A stretch of 64,000 nucleotides of DNA. It comes from Crotophaga sulcirostris (Eukaryota > Chordata > Aves > Cuculiformes > Crotophagidae). The first letter of the stretch is position 1; each line of letters begins with the position of its first letter. A program made the translations under genes and the position numbers. Shown here piece after piece: positions 10,910-21,560 of the stretch. Below the pieces are notes generated by a model. It was not told the DNA's origin. It did no database searches and saw only the letters and a program-made list of their open reading frames with translations. The stretch covers positions 186,001-250,000 of the forward strand of contig VYZB01000272.1 in the NCBI GenBank assembly GCA_013397455.1, read 5' to 3'.

Positions 10910-12878
10910 TCTTGTCCATGCACTTGTGGCTTTTTTCGCTCTTGGATGGTTTTGCTCCACTTGTTTTGCTCCATGCACTTTGCTCCTGGAGAGGTGTGAG
11001 AGAGGATGCTTGGTTGGAGCCATTCACAGCGAGGACTTGGACCCACATCTCCCTGGCCGGGAGATGATGCTGTGAAGTGCTCTGGGCATCTTGGGTCTCC
11101 AAGACATTCCTGGTGAGTTTCTGCTACAGCTGGCATCTTTCTGGACAACCTTTTGGCCTTGATGATTTAATGTTTTTCAGCGCGGGTATTTTCAACTGGA
11201 ATTTTTCTAATAGCTCCAGTCTGCACCTCTCCTGGGGTTTCCTGGTGATGTGAGGTTTTTCTCAGGTATTCAGTAAACACTGGGGAAGGCCCTTTGCTGG
11301 AAGGGTATCTGGGACTGCAGGTCCCATCCGCTGTGGGTCAGTCCAAGGCACAACCGTGCCTCCCAGCGTGGGCTTTGAATCCTCTTCCTGCAGGTGCACA
11401 AGCACCGAGAGCCCATTTGGAGAGGCTGCTCCATAGGGTGACCTGCTCGCTGCAAAGTTTGGTCCAGGCGCAGTGCCAGCCAGAAGCAACGCTGACAAAT
11501 AATCAGGACTCAAAGGAGCCACCTGCACACCACGGGGAGCTGCTCACCGGGTGGCATGTGAGCTGTGCCAGCGCTCAGCACTGAGCTATATTCCAAAGCT
11601 CTGCTTTCCAGCAGCGCGGGAGGGGGTCGCTCCCTTTCTGGGCTCGCTGTGCCCTTGTCAGAGATTTTGAGAGGGATGTGAAGCAAGATCATGACCAGAT
11701 GGATGTGCCAGGACACTGCTTTGGCTGAGGGAGAACCAGGAAAGATGACTCTGGGCTGGAGCATCCCTGGGGCTGCTGATGCTGTGGCAGAGGACTGGGG
11801 ACAGCCCTGCCGAGCTGAGCCTGTCCGTGTGAAATCCCCTTTCAGAGCAGGGAGAGCTCCCTTTGGCTGTGCAAACCCAAGGACTGCACTGCCAACAAAT
11901 ATCCAGGGAGGAAAATTAAGTCTTTTTAAGGGTATTTTTCTCCTCTGCTGGTTGGTAAGAATGGCCCTGGCGAGCGGGAGGGCGGGAGGATGGCGTGATC
12001 TGCAGGTGCTGTGTCACATGCACATGCACCGGCTGCTCTCCAATGTGTTTTCCATGGCTTGGAGGCTGGCAGCTTGCGTTTCATACTTCAGAGGGCAGAT
12101 AGTATTTATTTTAGAGAGAGAGCACACGTGCCCATGTGCATGCGCATGGTGCTTATTTTGGTGTCTAAGGCAGACATTAAATCACAGCCCCCAGCCCCGA
12201 GCCAGTTCACACCAGTGAACCCTGGAAGGATTTAGCCCAAGATATCCAGTGTTTGGTCCCATCAGCCTTGATAGGATCTCTTTTAAACAACTGCCAAAGG
12301 AAATTCACTCACCTGTCATTCTTCTGAGAGTGTAACAGGGGATTTGGAAGAGTCCCTGCCCTCTCCCCAGTGTGCCAGCTGAAGGGAAAGGGAAGCCACT
12401 CGCCAAAGCACAGCAGAGCACTGGGAAAGGAAAGCTGGGCCAAACATGGAGGAGGATTTTTATAGCGCATAAATGTTACCTATAGCTATTTATACATCCT
12501 CCTCAAAGGCTATTTATACCCTCTCCATACTTTTTTGCTGCTGGATGGAGAATATTTGGATCTTTGGTGTTTTCAGTGGTACAGGAATGTTCTCCAGCCA
12601 TGTCCAAATGCAGGACCATACATTTTTGATGCCGTTCCTGAAAGAAGAGGGCAACTCATGGACTGTGACCTCTGTGTTGCTTTTCCTGTACTGGAGTGTA
12701 AAACAAGAAGCTGTTGTTGGTACATGTTATTTTTCACACTCACATAAACAGCAGGGACTGTGGTCACGAGTGAAGGGATGAGGTGGAACCACCAGAGTGC
12801 TTCTCTAGTTCGGGTGGTTAATGTAGTTTGTCCTTTGGTGCCTGATATACAGCACAATGGCACCTTGGTCTCTTAGAA
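10910..12878. other. Unique DNA, no gene seen
   Basis: This is a 2-kb repeat-free stretch. A 175-codon plus-strand open frame at 11691-12218 has no recognisable domain and no conserved-looking pattern, so I treat it as chance. A short GA repeat lies at about 12114-12121. Confidence 0.45.
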
Positions 12879-13150
12879 GAATTACAGAATTACAGAATCA
12901 CAGAATCATAGAATGGTTTGGGTTGGAAAGGACCTCAAAGCCCATCCAGTCCCAATCCGCCCTGCCATGGGCAGGGACACTCCCACTGGATCAGGGGGCT
13001 CAAAGCCCCATCCAACCTGGCCTTCAACATCTCCAGGGATGGGGCAGCCACGACTTCTCTGGGCAACTTGTGCCAGGGCCTCCCCACCCTCACAGCATAA
13101 CATTTCTTCCTAAGATGTCATGTGAATCTTCCCTCTCTCAGCTTAAAGAG
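12879..13150 (-). mobile_element. CR1 3' fragment, group A, with four tail octamers
   Basis: The left end has four consecutive tail octamers read on the minus strand (GAATTACA, GAATTACA, GAATCACA, GAATCATA; 12879-12910), followed by the A-type 3' UTR and the ORF2 end. The copy is truncated within the sequence corresponding to 'CTCTCAGCTTAAAGAG' near 13150. It is a clear example of the octamer-array 3' terminus expected for CR1. Confidence 0.94.
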
Positions 13151-15649
13151 ACAGTGGTGATTGCAGGGTGGGTTTCCTTTGCTGCTGTCAGAGAAACGAG
13201 GTTGTGTTTGGTGGCCATTATAGACCCCATGTAGCATCTCTGCCCAGAATGGTGGTTGCACCCAGACAGACACGCTGCTGCCAGGCTCCAGCTTTGTAAC
13301 GTGCCAGTCAAAGGGATCTTTGTCCCTGCCACAGGTCTGGAGGAGACACTGTTTCATTTCCATCTATCCCGCTTCCATCGTAGCAGTGTCATGGATCTGA
13401 ATGCCAGGTTTGCGTCTCAAATGCCAACCATTACACTGAAGGGGAGAAGGGGACAAATATACCTGATAACAGTAGTATTAATAAGACAGTCAGTTCCTGT
13501 GGCTGGAGAAGGTAGCTCATTGCACTGAGGGTCAGGAGTGTTCTCCCCATTTCCTGTGTTGGGCAATGGATAGGAGCAGCATGAGGTTATTTTCCCATTT
13601 GCAGGAGCACTGGACTCAGCCCCGCTGCTGGGTCACATACTGGCTCACTGCACCATTGCCCCAGGCTGCTATCACAAATTCCGTATTCCCCTTAAATGTG
13701 GGCTTGCACTTACAAAGCAAACACTCTTTAACTGTTTCTGAGCCTGAAAGCAGCAGAACCAGGGGCTTTTGTAATCAGGGATGCTGTCCTTTTTGATGAC
13801 TCTGGTAACAATGTATGGATCCAAGGGAGTATGCTACCCAGCAGAGAGTTAGAGCCATTTGTTTAAAATAAAGAGAAGGGAAAGGATTGCGGCTTCCCGT
13901 GCACTGGATGAACGACAGTTGGCTCCTTCATGGTCGTACAGTGACATAGGACTCTTGGGACTGGGCCGGGAAGCAGAGTGTGGGTTCCCTGGTTCGCGCC
14001 GTGAAGTCTCCAGTACTGACCAGCCCCAGTGTGCCCAGTTTGTCCGCGTAGTGGCACGCTGCAGATCTGCAGTCACGAGTGTTTGCTTACAGCTGATAAA
14101 CAACAAAAACTGCATTGTCTTTCAAAAACCGTTGTGTCCCATTAAAATATCAGCATCGCTCATGGGATTGGGTTTGTTTTTAGAAATGCTGAAGTAATGG
14201 CTTTTTGTGCAAGGCTTTTCCCTGGAGGAGTCTTGGGGAGTGCAGAGCGTGTGTTAGCACGATCTCTGGCATCTGATTTCTGTCTTCCTGCAGTTGTAGT
14301 CTCTCCTTTCGCTGCCCTTGATTTAAAAGACATTTTAGCGGTCCTGCGTCAGCCATGGTGGGTGTTCTGTGCCTTGCGCTGCCTGTCTGCAGTACAGAGG
14401 GTGAGGTGCCTCTGAGTGCTCCAGCACATCTTCAACGCTGCCACGGTGGGGTGGATGAGACAGCTTGGATGCTGCTTTAGGAACAGCATGGACTTGGGCA
14501 GCAAAGTCTGCTCTGAGTTGGTGCTTGGTCGAGCCCCCTCCTGCAGTTCAACTGCTGAGGACTGAACTACCGATGCTCCACTGTCCCAGTTGAGTCTGAG
14601 AGCTTTTCCTTTCCCAAGCTGAACTCTTCCAAAGTTGCCTGCAAGTTTTCTGTGCCTGGGGCTCTTTCTGTGCCTGACAGTTCTTGCTCCATGTGCCTAT
14701 CAAGGAAGAGCTGTCCGATGCTGCTGCCAGGGGAGATTCAGGTGTGCGTGCAATGTTTGTAAATCCTCTGCGTTCTGGTTTCCCTTGCTGTTGCCGTGAT
14801 CCCTTCTGCAACAACTGCAATGAGAAGGCAACTGCCTTGTCATTATCTTTTGCAGAAACAGCCTTCCGAGTCCTCCTGAACCCGCAAATGGATTTCTCAC
14901 CCCCAGCCATCTGAGGTGTAAATGAGATGGGCAAGGGGCTTTGCGTGAATCCCATCTCCCTGACGGCGGCCCACGGGCTGCCAACTTCATTCTGCATTTG
15001 TCTTCCAGAGCCTGAATTAGGTTTTTTTGCAAATCTTTACCAAATCTGTTGCTAATTATTACTGCCACCGAGCTGGTGCTGGTGTTTGCATTGGAAGGTG
15101 AGGCCACTGTGCAGCACAAGGGGCAGGGACCCCCAAATTCCAAACAATCATGATTTACCATGCAGCTTGGGCAAAGCACTTTTGTTGCCTTGGAAACAAA
15201 TAGCAGCAGTGAACAACTAAATGAAATTTATGGAGTCAACTTCAATAAATCTTGATGATAAATGGACAAAACCATCCCTGATGCGATGGAGATCTGCATG
15301 ATGCAGATGTGCGAGATCTCACAGAGTTATTTAACTACTCCGTGTGGGATTTTGGACCACGACTGTCCTGTTCGCATAATATAGGCTTTTGTGTTGTTTC
15401 TGAGGAAGCTGCCTGTTTCTTTTCATAGATGCGGCATTTAATTTTAATTTCCAGGGTATCTTTTTAGTTCAATTGGCACGCTGGATGACTGCAGTGTGGT
15501 GTTTTGTCTTCTGCTAATCCTCATCCGTATCTAACTCAGGATAAAAATAAAATGAACTGTGGCGATCTAAGGGAGCAAAACAATGTCGTGTCCCTTGCCT
15601 CTGGGAAGGGTGCTGAATCTCACAAATGAGTTAAGGCATTTCTGTGGGG
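13151..15649. other. Unique DNA, no gene supported
   Basis: This 2.5-kb stretch has no recognised repeat. Two overlapping minus-strand open frames (14548-14997 and 14700-15179, 149 and 159 codons) are the most open part, but neither resembles a family I know. About 15180-15400 is AT-richer and could be a conserved noncoding element. Confidence 0.4.
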
Positions 15650-16083
15650 CATCTGGAGAGGGTCCAGAGAAGGGCCTCTAAGAAAATCAGCGGATTAGGA
15701 AACCATACAAAGTAAAGCTGAGAGAACTGGGTTTGTTCAGATTTAAGAGGAGAAGGCTTAGGGGAGACCTTGTTGCCATGTACCAGTACATAAAGGGTGT
15801 CTGCCAAGAGGATGGAGACTCCCTTTTTACAAGGAGTCACATGGAAAAGACAAGGGGAAATGGGTATAAGTTGCTCCTGAGAAGATTCTGGTTGGATTCC
15901 AGAAGAAAATCTTTCACCATAAGAAGGGTTAAACATTGGAATAATCTCCCCAGGGAAGTGGTAGATTCTTATACACTAGGACAATTTTAAGGCTCAGCTT
16001 GTCCATCTCATTTAAACTATAGATCGCCTAAAAGGTTGGACCAGGTGATTCTTGAGGTGCCTTCCAACCTGTCAGTCTATGAT
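15650..16083 (+). mobile_element. Old, diverged CR1 3' part
   Basis: The ORF2 C-terminal region is recognisable from 'RFKRRRLRGDLVAMYQYIKG' (about 15736-15795) through 'RRVKHWNNLPREVVDSYTL' (about 15922-15978). The 3' UTR with 'GGTTGGACCAGGTGATTCTT' (about 16035) ends in 'CAACCTGTCAGTCTATGATG' (about 16066-16085). The sequence and wording differ from groups A-D, and an 85-codon frame at 15733-15990 is still open. This suggests a separate, older CR1 lineage. The 5' edge is approximate. Confidence 0.85.
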
Positions 16084-17629
16084 GTCCCCAGTACCTTCTG
16101 CGAGGCAGTATGTGACAGAGCAAGGATGTGTCAGTGGGTTTGTAGTTATGGTAGAGCTCTGCACGGATTTCTTCTCACATGGAAAGGTTCACCTGCATGT
16201 AGGGCCAGGGTGGGTTTTTGTCTCACAACAAGTGCTATTTTCTAGAATAGCTGATTTTTGTTTCTGGCCTCACCTGTGGATCGATGAGGGTTTGGGACTA
16301 TCAGTGTACTTGCCTGGAGACTCGGTTGTGAACTTTGAACACAGCCCTTAACGCAATCTGATGTTTTTCCATTATTTCCCTCACCTCTTCTCCTCATAGG
16401 GCCTTACTGTCATGATTTTCTGCTGGGTCAAGAAGCATTGGAACCTTTGTTCCTTGCTTTCACGGGGCATTTACTTCAGCTGCGGTTGTGCGAGTGGCAG
16501 CCGACAGGGTTTGTGTGGGGCAGGATTGCTTCCCCCACCACCTACAGCCTCCCCCGTAGTGAACCGGGGTAACTGTGGCTGCGACCCAACCCCGAGGCCA
16601 GGCTGGTGGGCAGGGGCGTGGACATTGTCATCGTTAGGAAAATACCTCCCTATATCTGAAGCCAGTGTCTCCGTAGAGGCATCTTTTTCCCACTGTGCCT
16701 GATTGGTGCTTTGGTTTTGATGACTGTTGGTGGTCTACCAGATGGACTGGTCACATCCTGACCTTTGCCCTCCCTTTTCCTTCTCCTCTGACCCTTGGCT
16801 TCTTGACTTACTCCTGGAGTAAAAGGCTGATTCTGAGAATAAAGACTCCATGCCAGTGCTGTCCATGGATTTTCGGCAAGTGTAAAAAAGCAAATCACCC
16901 CAGGTCTGCGCCAGCACCGGAGTTTGCAAAGCAGCTCTGCAGAACCCAGTGCATGTGCAGAGCTCATCATGGTGCAGTTTAATTTATCATATGTGAGGTG
17001 TCCTCATCGCCTTGGCTGGGATCAAAATTCGAGTTTTCCTTAGATTGAGGTGTGGAAAGCTGTGAGCTTGCAGGGCTCCCTCCAGAACCCCATGCATATG
17101 CGACGGTTCCTGAGCCGTGCGCCGATGTTTACAGGGCGCTGGAGCTGTTCCCATTACCGTACAACTGTGTAAGACAGGCTGAAATCCATTAGGAGCTAAA
17201 TTTAGTGACTCACTAACTTCTTTTTGATATGTTTTTATAATTTCATTGTATTATGACACTTGGTTTTAAATTTGCATGAGTAAATGAGCCTCTCACTAAG
17301 TCAGGTAAAAAGATTTTTCACTTCTCTACCATGTAGTAAGACATTAGAAAGTGGTGAGAGCAGAAAGGGAGGTATCTGTGACAGTTTTTGTTTACATTTT
17401 TTTCAACTGTGCTGACTGAACATTTTCATCTATTAGTGATACAATAAAACTGTTTGTACCACTTCAACAGGGGAAGTAATGGCACATTATGAACACATTT
17501 TGTATGTATTTTTTTCACGTGCTGTGGAGGGGACCATATTTTTTGAAAACACAAAATTGATGTTTAATTATATTCACGGTCCAAATTGTGAGATGCAGTG
17601 AGTGAAAACTGGCATTTTACCATTCACCT
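16084..17629. other. Unique DNA with AT-rich block
   Basis: No gene or repeat is seen. About 16480-16640 is GC-richer with a few CpG but too short for a CpG island. About 17180-17580 is AT-rich and CpG-poor with words such as TAATTATATT, and is a weak candidate for a conserved noncoding element. Confidence 0.4.
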
Positions 17630-18961
17630 CAACATAGCAAAGTCCGTAGATAGGATTAACACCACAGAACAACTGAATGACCGAGAGATCAGGCCCAACC
17701 AGCATGGATTTAGGAGGGGTAGGTCCTGCCTGACCAACCTGATCTCCTTTTATGACCATGTGACTCGCCTGGTGGATGAGAGGAAGGTTGTGGATGTGGT
17801 ATACCTGGACTTCAGCAAGGCCTTTGACACTGTCTCCCATAGTAGACACCTGGAGAAGCTGACAGCCCATGGCTTGGACGGGAGCACTCTGTGCTGGGTT
17901 AGGGATTGGTTGGATGGCCGAGCCCAGAGAGTGGTGGTGAATGGTGTCTCATCCAGTTGGCAGCCAGTCACCAGTGGTGTCCTCCAGGGATCGGTGTTGC
18001 GCCCGGTCCTGTTTCATATTTTTATTGATGATCTGGATGAGGGGATTTAGTCCATCATTAGCAAGTTTGCGGACGATACCAAGCTGGGGGGAAGTGTTGA
18101 TCTGATAGAGGGTAGGATGGCCCTACAGAGGGACTTGACTGGAAAGATGGGCTGATTCCCATAGGGTGAGGTTTAATAAGTCCGAATGTTGGGTTCTACC
18201 CTTTGGACACAATAATCCCATGCAAAGCTCTAGACTGGGGACAGAGTGGCTGGAGAGTAGTCAGGCAGACAGGGACTTGGGAGTACTGGTAGATAGGAAA
18301 CTCCACATGAGCCAGCAGTGTACCCAAGTGACCAAGAAGGCAAATGGTATCCTGGCCTGCATCAGAAATAGTGTGGCCAGCAGGACCAGAGAAGTTATCA
18401 TCCCCCTATACTCGGCACTGGTCAGGCCTCACCTTGAGTCTTGTGTGCAGTTCTGGGCCCCTCAGTTTGAGAAGGATGTCAAGATACTGGAGTGTGTTCA
18501 GAGGAGGGCAATGAAGATGGTGAAGGGTTTGGAGCACAAGCCCTGTCACGAGTGACTGAGGGAGCTGGGGCTGTTTAGCCTGGAGAAGAGGAGGCTCAGG
18601 GGAGACCCTATTGCTCTCTACAACTACCTAAAAGGAGGTTGTAGTCAGGCAGGGGTTGGTCTCTTCTCTCAGGTTACCAGTGACAGAACTAGAGGACATG
18701 GACTCAAGCTTCATCAGGGGACGTTTAGGCCTGATATTAGGAAAAAATTCTTCACCAAAAGGGTGAATGGCCATTGGAATGTGCTGCCCAGGGAGGTGGT
18801 GGAGTCGCTGTCCCTGGAGGTGTTTAAGAGGAGGTTGGATGAGGCACTCAGTGCCATGGTTTAGATGATGGGTTGGTGTTAGTGTTGGGTTATAGGTTGG
18901 ACTCGATGATCTCAAAGGTGCTTTCCAACTTTGCAATACTGTAATACTGTGATACTGTAAT
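17630..18961 (+). mobile_element. Longest CR1 copy, group B, with reverse transcriptase remnant
   Basis: This 1.3-kb sense copy holds the second half of ORF2 and the whole 3' UTR. The 3' UTR has 'GGTTGGACTCGATGATCTCA' (about 18895-18914). The element ends with three tail octamers of the TACTGTGA/TACTGTAA type (18943-18961), unlike the GATTCTAT type of the other groups. The 5' edge is uncertain because the sequence before 17640 fades out of similarity. It is the only copy here reaching the reverse transcriptase LDFSKAFD motif. Confidence 0.93.
17640..18864 (+). pseudogene. CR1 ORF2 (reverse transcriptase) pseudogene, 5'-truncated
   Basis: ORF2 of CR1 encodes an endonuclease and reverse transcriptase that copies the element RNA at a nicked chromosomal site. 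Only the reverse transcriptase core and C-terminal region remain. Visible motifs are '[16 protein letters not shown]' (about 17699-17746), 'LDFSKAFD' (17805-17828, catalytic Asp), '[10 protein letters not shown]' (about 17977-18006, where CR1 usually has GVPQGSVLGP) and 'FADD' (18066-18077, catalytic pair). Lesions are an in-frame TAG at 18048-18050 just before FADD, a frameshift between 18077 and 18166 with apparent loss of sequence, and a TGA at 18553-18555 in what looks like a former CGA codon. After that the frame is open to the normal end at 18862-18864. Confidence 0.92.
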
Positions 18962-18984
18962 TGGGATTGCCATAACTGGTTTAC

Positions 18985-19082
18985 TTAGCAGGATGTTGTT
19001 GGGAGTGTCCTATGTAGGGGCAGGAGTTGGACTCAATGATCCTTTTGGGTCCCTTCTAACTCGGGTAGTTCTATGGTTCTGC
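18985..19082 (+). mobile_element. CR1 3' terminal fragment, group D
   Basis: Immediately downstream of the group B copy is the last 100 bp of a group D element. It contains 'GGGGCAGGAGTTGGACTCAA' (about 19017-19036) and 'TTTTGGGTCCCTTCTAACTC', then 'TTCTATGGTTCT' at the end. It matches the reverse complement of the left ends of the copies at 37140 and 60290. The position 24 bp after the B tail suggests the B copy inserted into or beside it. Confidence 0.82.
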
Positions 19083-20176
19083 GTGGTCAGTGAAGCTCCT
19101 GTGGCTGGTTGAAGATCAGACCATGCGTCTCTGTCTCTGCTGTCACAGGATGTTTTGCAACTTCTGTTTCACTAACATGGGTTTAGGGACTTGTTTAAAA
19201 AATGTATCTGAACTTTAATTCAGGATAACATTGACACCTGAGCAACTTTGAGGTCTGCACTTTAAAGGTATTTTTCCCCTCTCCTTTCCTACTGGAGCAG
19301 AGGAGAGAGACCGTCCCAGCTCACATCGCCAGTGGGATTTGAGGGTGTACTGGGGGTGGCGGGGAGGGGCAAGAGCATTCCTTTGTTTCCAATGGACGAT
19401 AAGCAGCAAGGCTATGGCACTGATACTTGATTAGTCCCGACCTGGGCTCTGGTGGCAAGTTTGCGTGGAGGTGAAGGCCCCTCTGTTCGTTACCCAGCAT
19501 TTTGCCTCTCCTCATCTCCCTTGATGTCACTGGTTTTAATCTGTTGTTGCTATGGATTGTTTTTTTTTTATTGCTCATCAATAGTGACAGATGATTTTAA
19601 TTAAAAAGAAAAGACAAAACAAAATCCTGAGTAAAACAAAAAGTGAATATTCTAATTTGCCGTGACATTACGAGGCAGGATGGCTCCTGGCATGCCAGGT
19701 ACGGGAAAGGTCATCTTCCACGGCTATAGCCTTCTGCAACGGTGGAATTAAGTTCAAACTCAGCCTGGTTTTGAAGTCTTAAGTCTCTCTGGGGATTCCT
19801 TTCATAACATCTTCGAACTGGATAACACTACAGTAAATGAAATACACTGCACTGGATTAAAGGGTTATTTCCCCTGTGTGTCAGGCTGACACAGAATCCC
19901 AACCCTCCGGTTGCCTCAAGTTGTCTCTATCTGCTGATCCCTCTCTGCTGTACAGAACAACTTCCTAAGTTTTCACAGGGAGGTTTTGTGATTATTTATT
20001 CGACTTCCCTGCGTGGTGAATGTGGAACGATTTTATGCAGCAAGGAACCAAAATAAAGCAACTAAAGAGGAAGAAATTTCCTGGGCTTAAAAACGTGAAG
20101 GAGGCAATACAGGAAGGAGTGGAGCTGCCTCCTCAGGTCTATTTTGCTGCTGTGTACTTTATACCCAAATACAAAA
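19083..20176. other. Unique DNA, no gene seen
   Basis: This 1.1-kb stretch has a T run at about 19560-19569 and purine-rich, AT-rich sequence at about 19590-19660. No repeat or coding signal is recognised. Confidence 0.45.
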
Positions 20177-20221
20177 TGAGATTTTAGGAAGAAATGTTTT
20201 CCTGTGAGGGTGAGAAGGACC
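20177..20221 (+). mobile_element. Tiny sense-strand CR1 fragment
   Basis: About 45 bp match the sense strand of the group A ORF2 end ('TGAGATTTTAGGAAGAAATG' followed by 'TTTTCCTGTGAGGGTG'). It lies on the opposite strand to the large CR1 copy at 20390-21002 and borders the shared segment at 20222-20389. It may be part of an inherited composite. Confidence 0.7.
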
Positions 20222-20389
20222 CTTTTTTAAAATTTGGGTGGTTATCAGGAATGAGAAGAGAATATTTCTCATAGGGAACCTTAAGAAACCAAAAAAAGAG
20301 GTAACCTTAAAGCTTAGGACTGACTCTTCACCGTATCTCCATTTCTTCCAGCTGTTCTGTCTCCATATTAATCTTAGACTCATAGAACG
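20222..20389 (-). repeat. Non-CR1 segment shared with 58341-58487 (copy 1)
   Basis: About 165 bp sit directly at the 3' end of the antisense CR1 copy that follows. The stretch from 'TTTAAAATTTGGGTGGTTAT' through 'GGACTGACTCTTCA' (about 105 bp) differs from 58341-58448 at only about six positions. The last part, 'TCTCCATATTAATCTTAG', is also identical. In the CR1 sense direction the segment begins right after the CR1 tail and ends in an A-rich run. This arrangement is what a 3'-transduced flank would look like. Confidence 0.8.
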
Positions 20390-21002
20390 GTTTGGGTTGG
20401 AAGGGACCTCAAAGCCCATCCAGTTCCACGCCTCTGCCATGGGCAAGGACACCTCCAATTGGATCAGAGGGCTCAAAGCCCCATCCAACCTGGCCTTGAA
20501 CACCTCCAGGGATGGGAGAGCCACCACTTCTCTGGGAAACCTGGGCCAGGACCTCCCCACCCTCACAGCAAAACATTTCTTCCTAAGATCTCATCTCAAT
20601 CTCCCCTCTTTCAGCTGAAAACCGTTCCCCCCTCATCCTGTCCCTGCACTCCCTGATCAGGAGCCCCTCCCCAGCTTTCCTGGAGCCCCTTTCAGTACTG
20701 GGAGGCTGCTCTAAGATCTCCCCACAGCCTTCCCCTCTCCAGGCTGAACAACCCCAAGTCTCTCAGCTTCTCCTCATAAGGGAGCTGCTGCAGCCCTTGG
20801 GTCATCTCCGTGGCCTCCTCTGGACTCTCTCCAACAGCTTCCTGTCCTTGCTGTGCTGAGGACTCCAGAACTGGACACAGAGCTCCAGGTGGGGTCTCAC
20901 CAGAGCAGAGCAGAGGGGCATGATCCTCGCCTTACTGGTCCCACTGCTTTTGATGCAGCACAGGAAACCATTGGCTTTCTGGGCTGCAAGTGCACATTGA
21001 GG
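20390..21002 (-). mobile_element. CR1 3' part, group A, with shared 3' flank
   Basis: This antisense copy has its tail at 20390 ('TCATAGAACGGTTTGGGTTG'), followed by the A-type 3' UTR and ORF2 C-terminal region up to 'GGGCTGCAAGTGCACATTGA' (about 20981-21000), where it is truncated. It encodes on the minus strand '[20 protein letters not shown]' at about 20860-20920. The tail carries a single octamer only. Non-CR1 sequence then follows that recurs at the other copy near 58.4 kb. Confidence 0.93.
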
Positions 21003-21410
21003 CATCCTTTCAACCCACTTGGAAACAGCAAGAATTGTCTTGACTCTTCCTTTCCCTCTCTGAAACACTGGTCAAAGGCCACTCTGCAGTTACAGGGATC
21101 CTATCAAACAGTAACCTGTGCAGTAACTGTTCTGACAGTGATAAAGAAGAAAACTATTTCTTCTCCTGCCTTACCTCCTCAGATTTTATTTTGTCTGAGG
21201 CAATTCAAGGGTGACTGGATCATATGGAAAACTGGAGTTGTCTTGCAATGTTTGTGTATAGGATAACATATAGGATAGGATAGGATTCCATATTCTTGAC
21301 ACATTTGGTGTTAGTAAAAATAGGGCTCTGTGCTTCGTGTTTTGGTGGACACCTCTGGTTTCTTTTCTCTGTATTGAATCAGTCTTCTGCCTCAATGACT
21401 CAGCATCGTA
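21003..21410. other. Unique DNA with a TAGGA pentamer run
   Basis: This 0.4-kb spacer is without genes. A short TAGGA tandem (three perfect units at 21271-21285, imperfect from about 21257) is a simple repeat. It is not the telomere repeat. Confidence 0.5.
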
Positions 21411-21560
21411 CAATCACAGAATCATGGAACGGTTTGGGTTGAAAGGGACCTTAAAGTTCATCCAGTTCCAACCCCCCTGCCATGGTCAGGGACAAGTTCC
21501 ATTGGATAAGGTTGCTCAGATCCTCTTCCAACCTGGCCTTGAACAACTCCAGGGAGGTCA
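21411..21560 (-). mobile_element. CR1 3' fragment, diverged A-like
   Basis: This 150-bp antisense copy starts with the tail octamers 'CAATCACAGAATCATGGAAC' and carries a 3' UTR variant 'CCTTAAAGTTCATCCAGTTC' that differs from the main A copies. Its ORF2 end is 'GAACAACTCCAGGGAGGTCA'. The differences point to an older subfamily. Confidence 0.88.

Noticed and set aside
11691..12218. Open frame of 175 codons on the plus strand
   Set aside because: It shows no domain and no repeat or protein similarity I recognise. Its composition is that of noncoding DNA with few stops.
14548..15179. Two overlapping minus-strand frames of 149 and 159 codons
   Set aside because: Frames overlapping in two phases suggest stop-poor DNA and not a gene. 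No domain or splice pattern supports either.
21257..21286. TAGGA pentamer run, considered as interstitial telomere repeat
   Set aside because: The unit is TAGGA, not TTAGGG, and there are only three perfect units. It is an ordinary short microsatellite.
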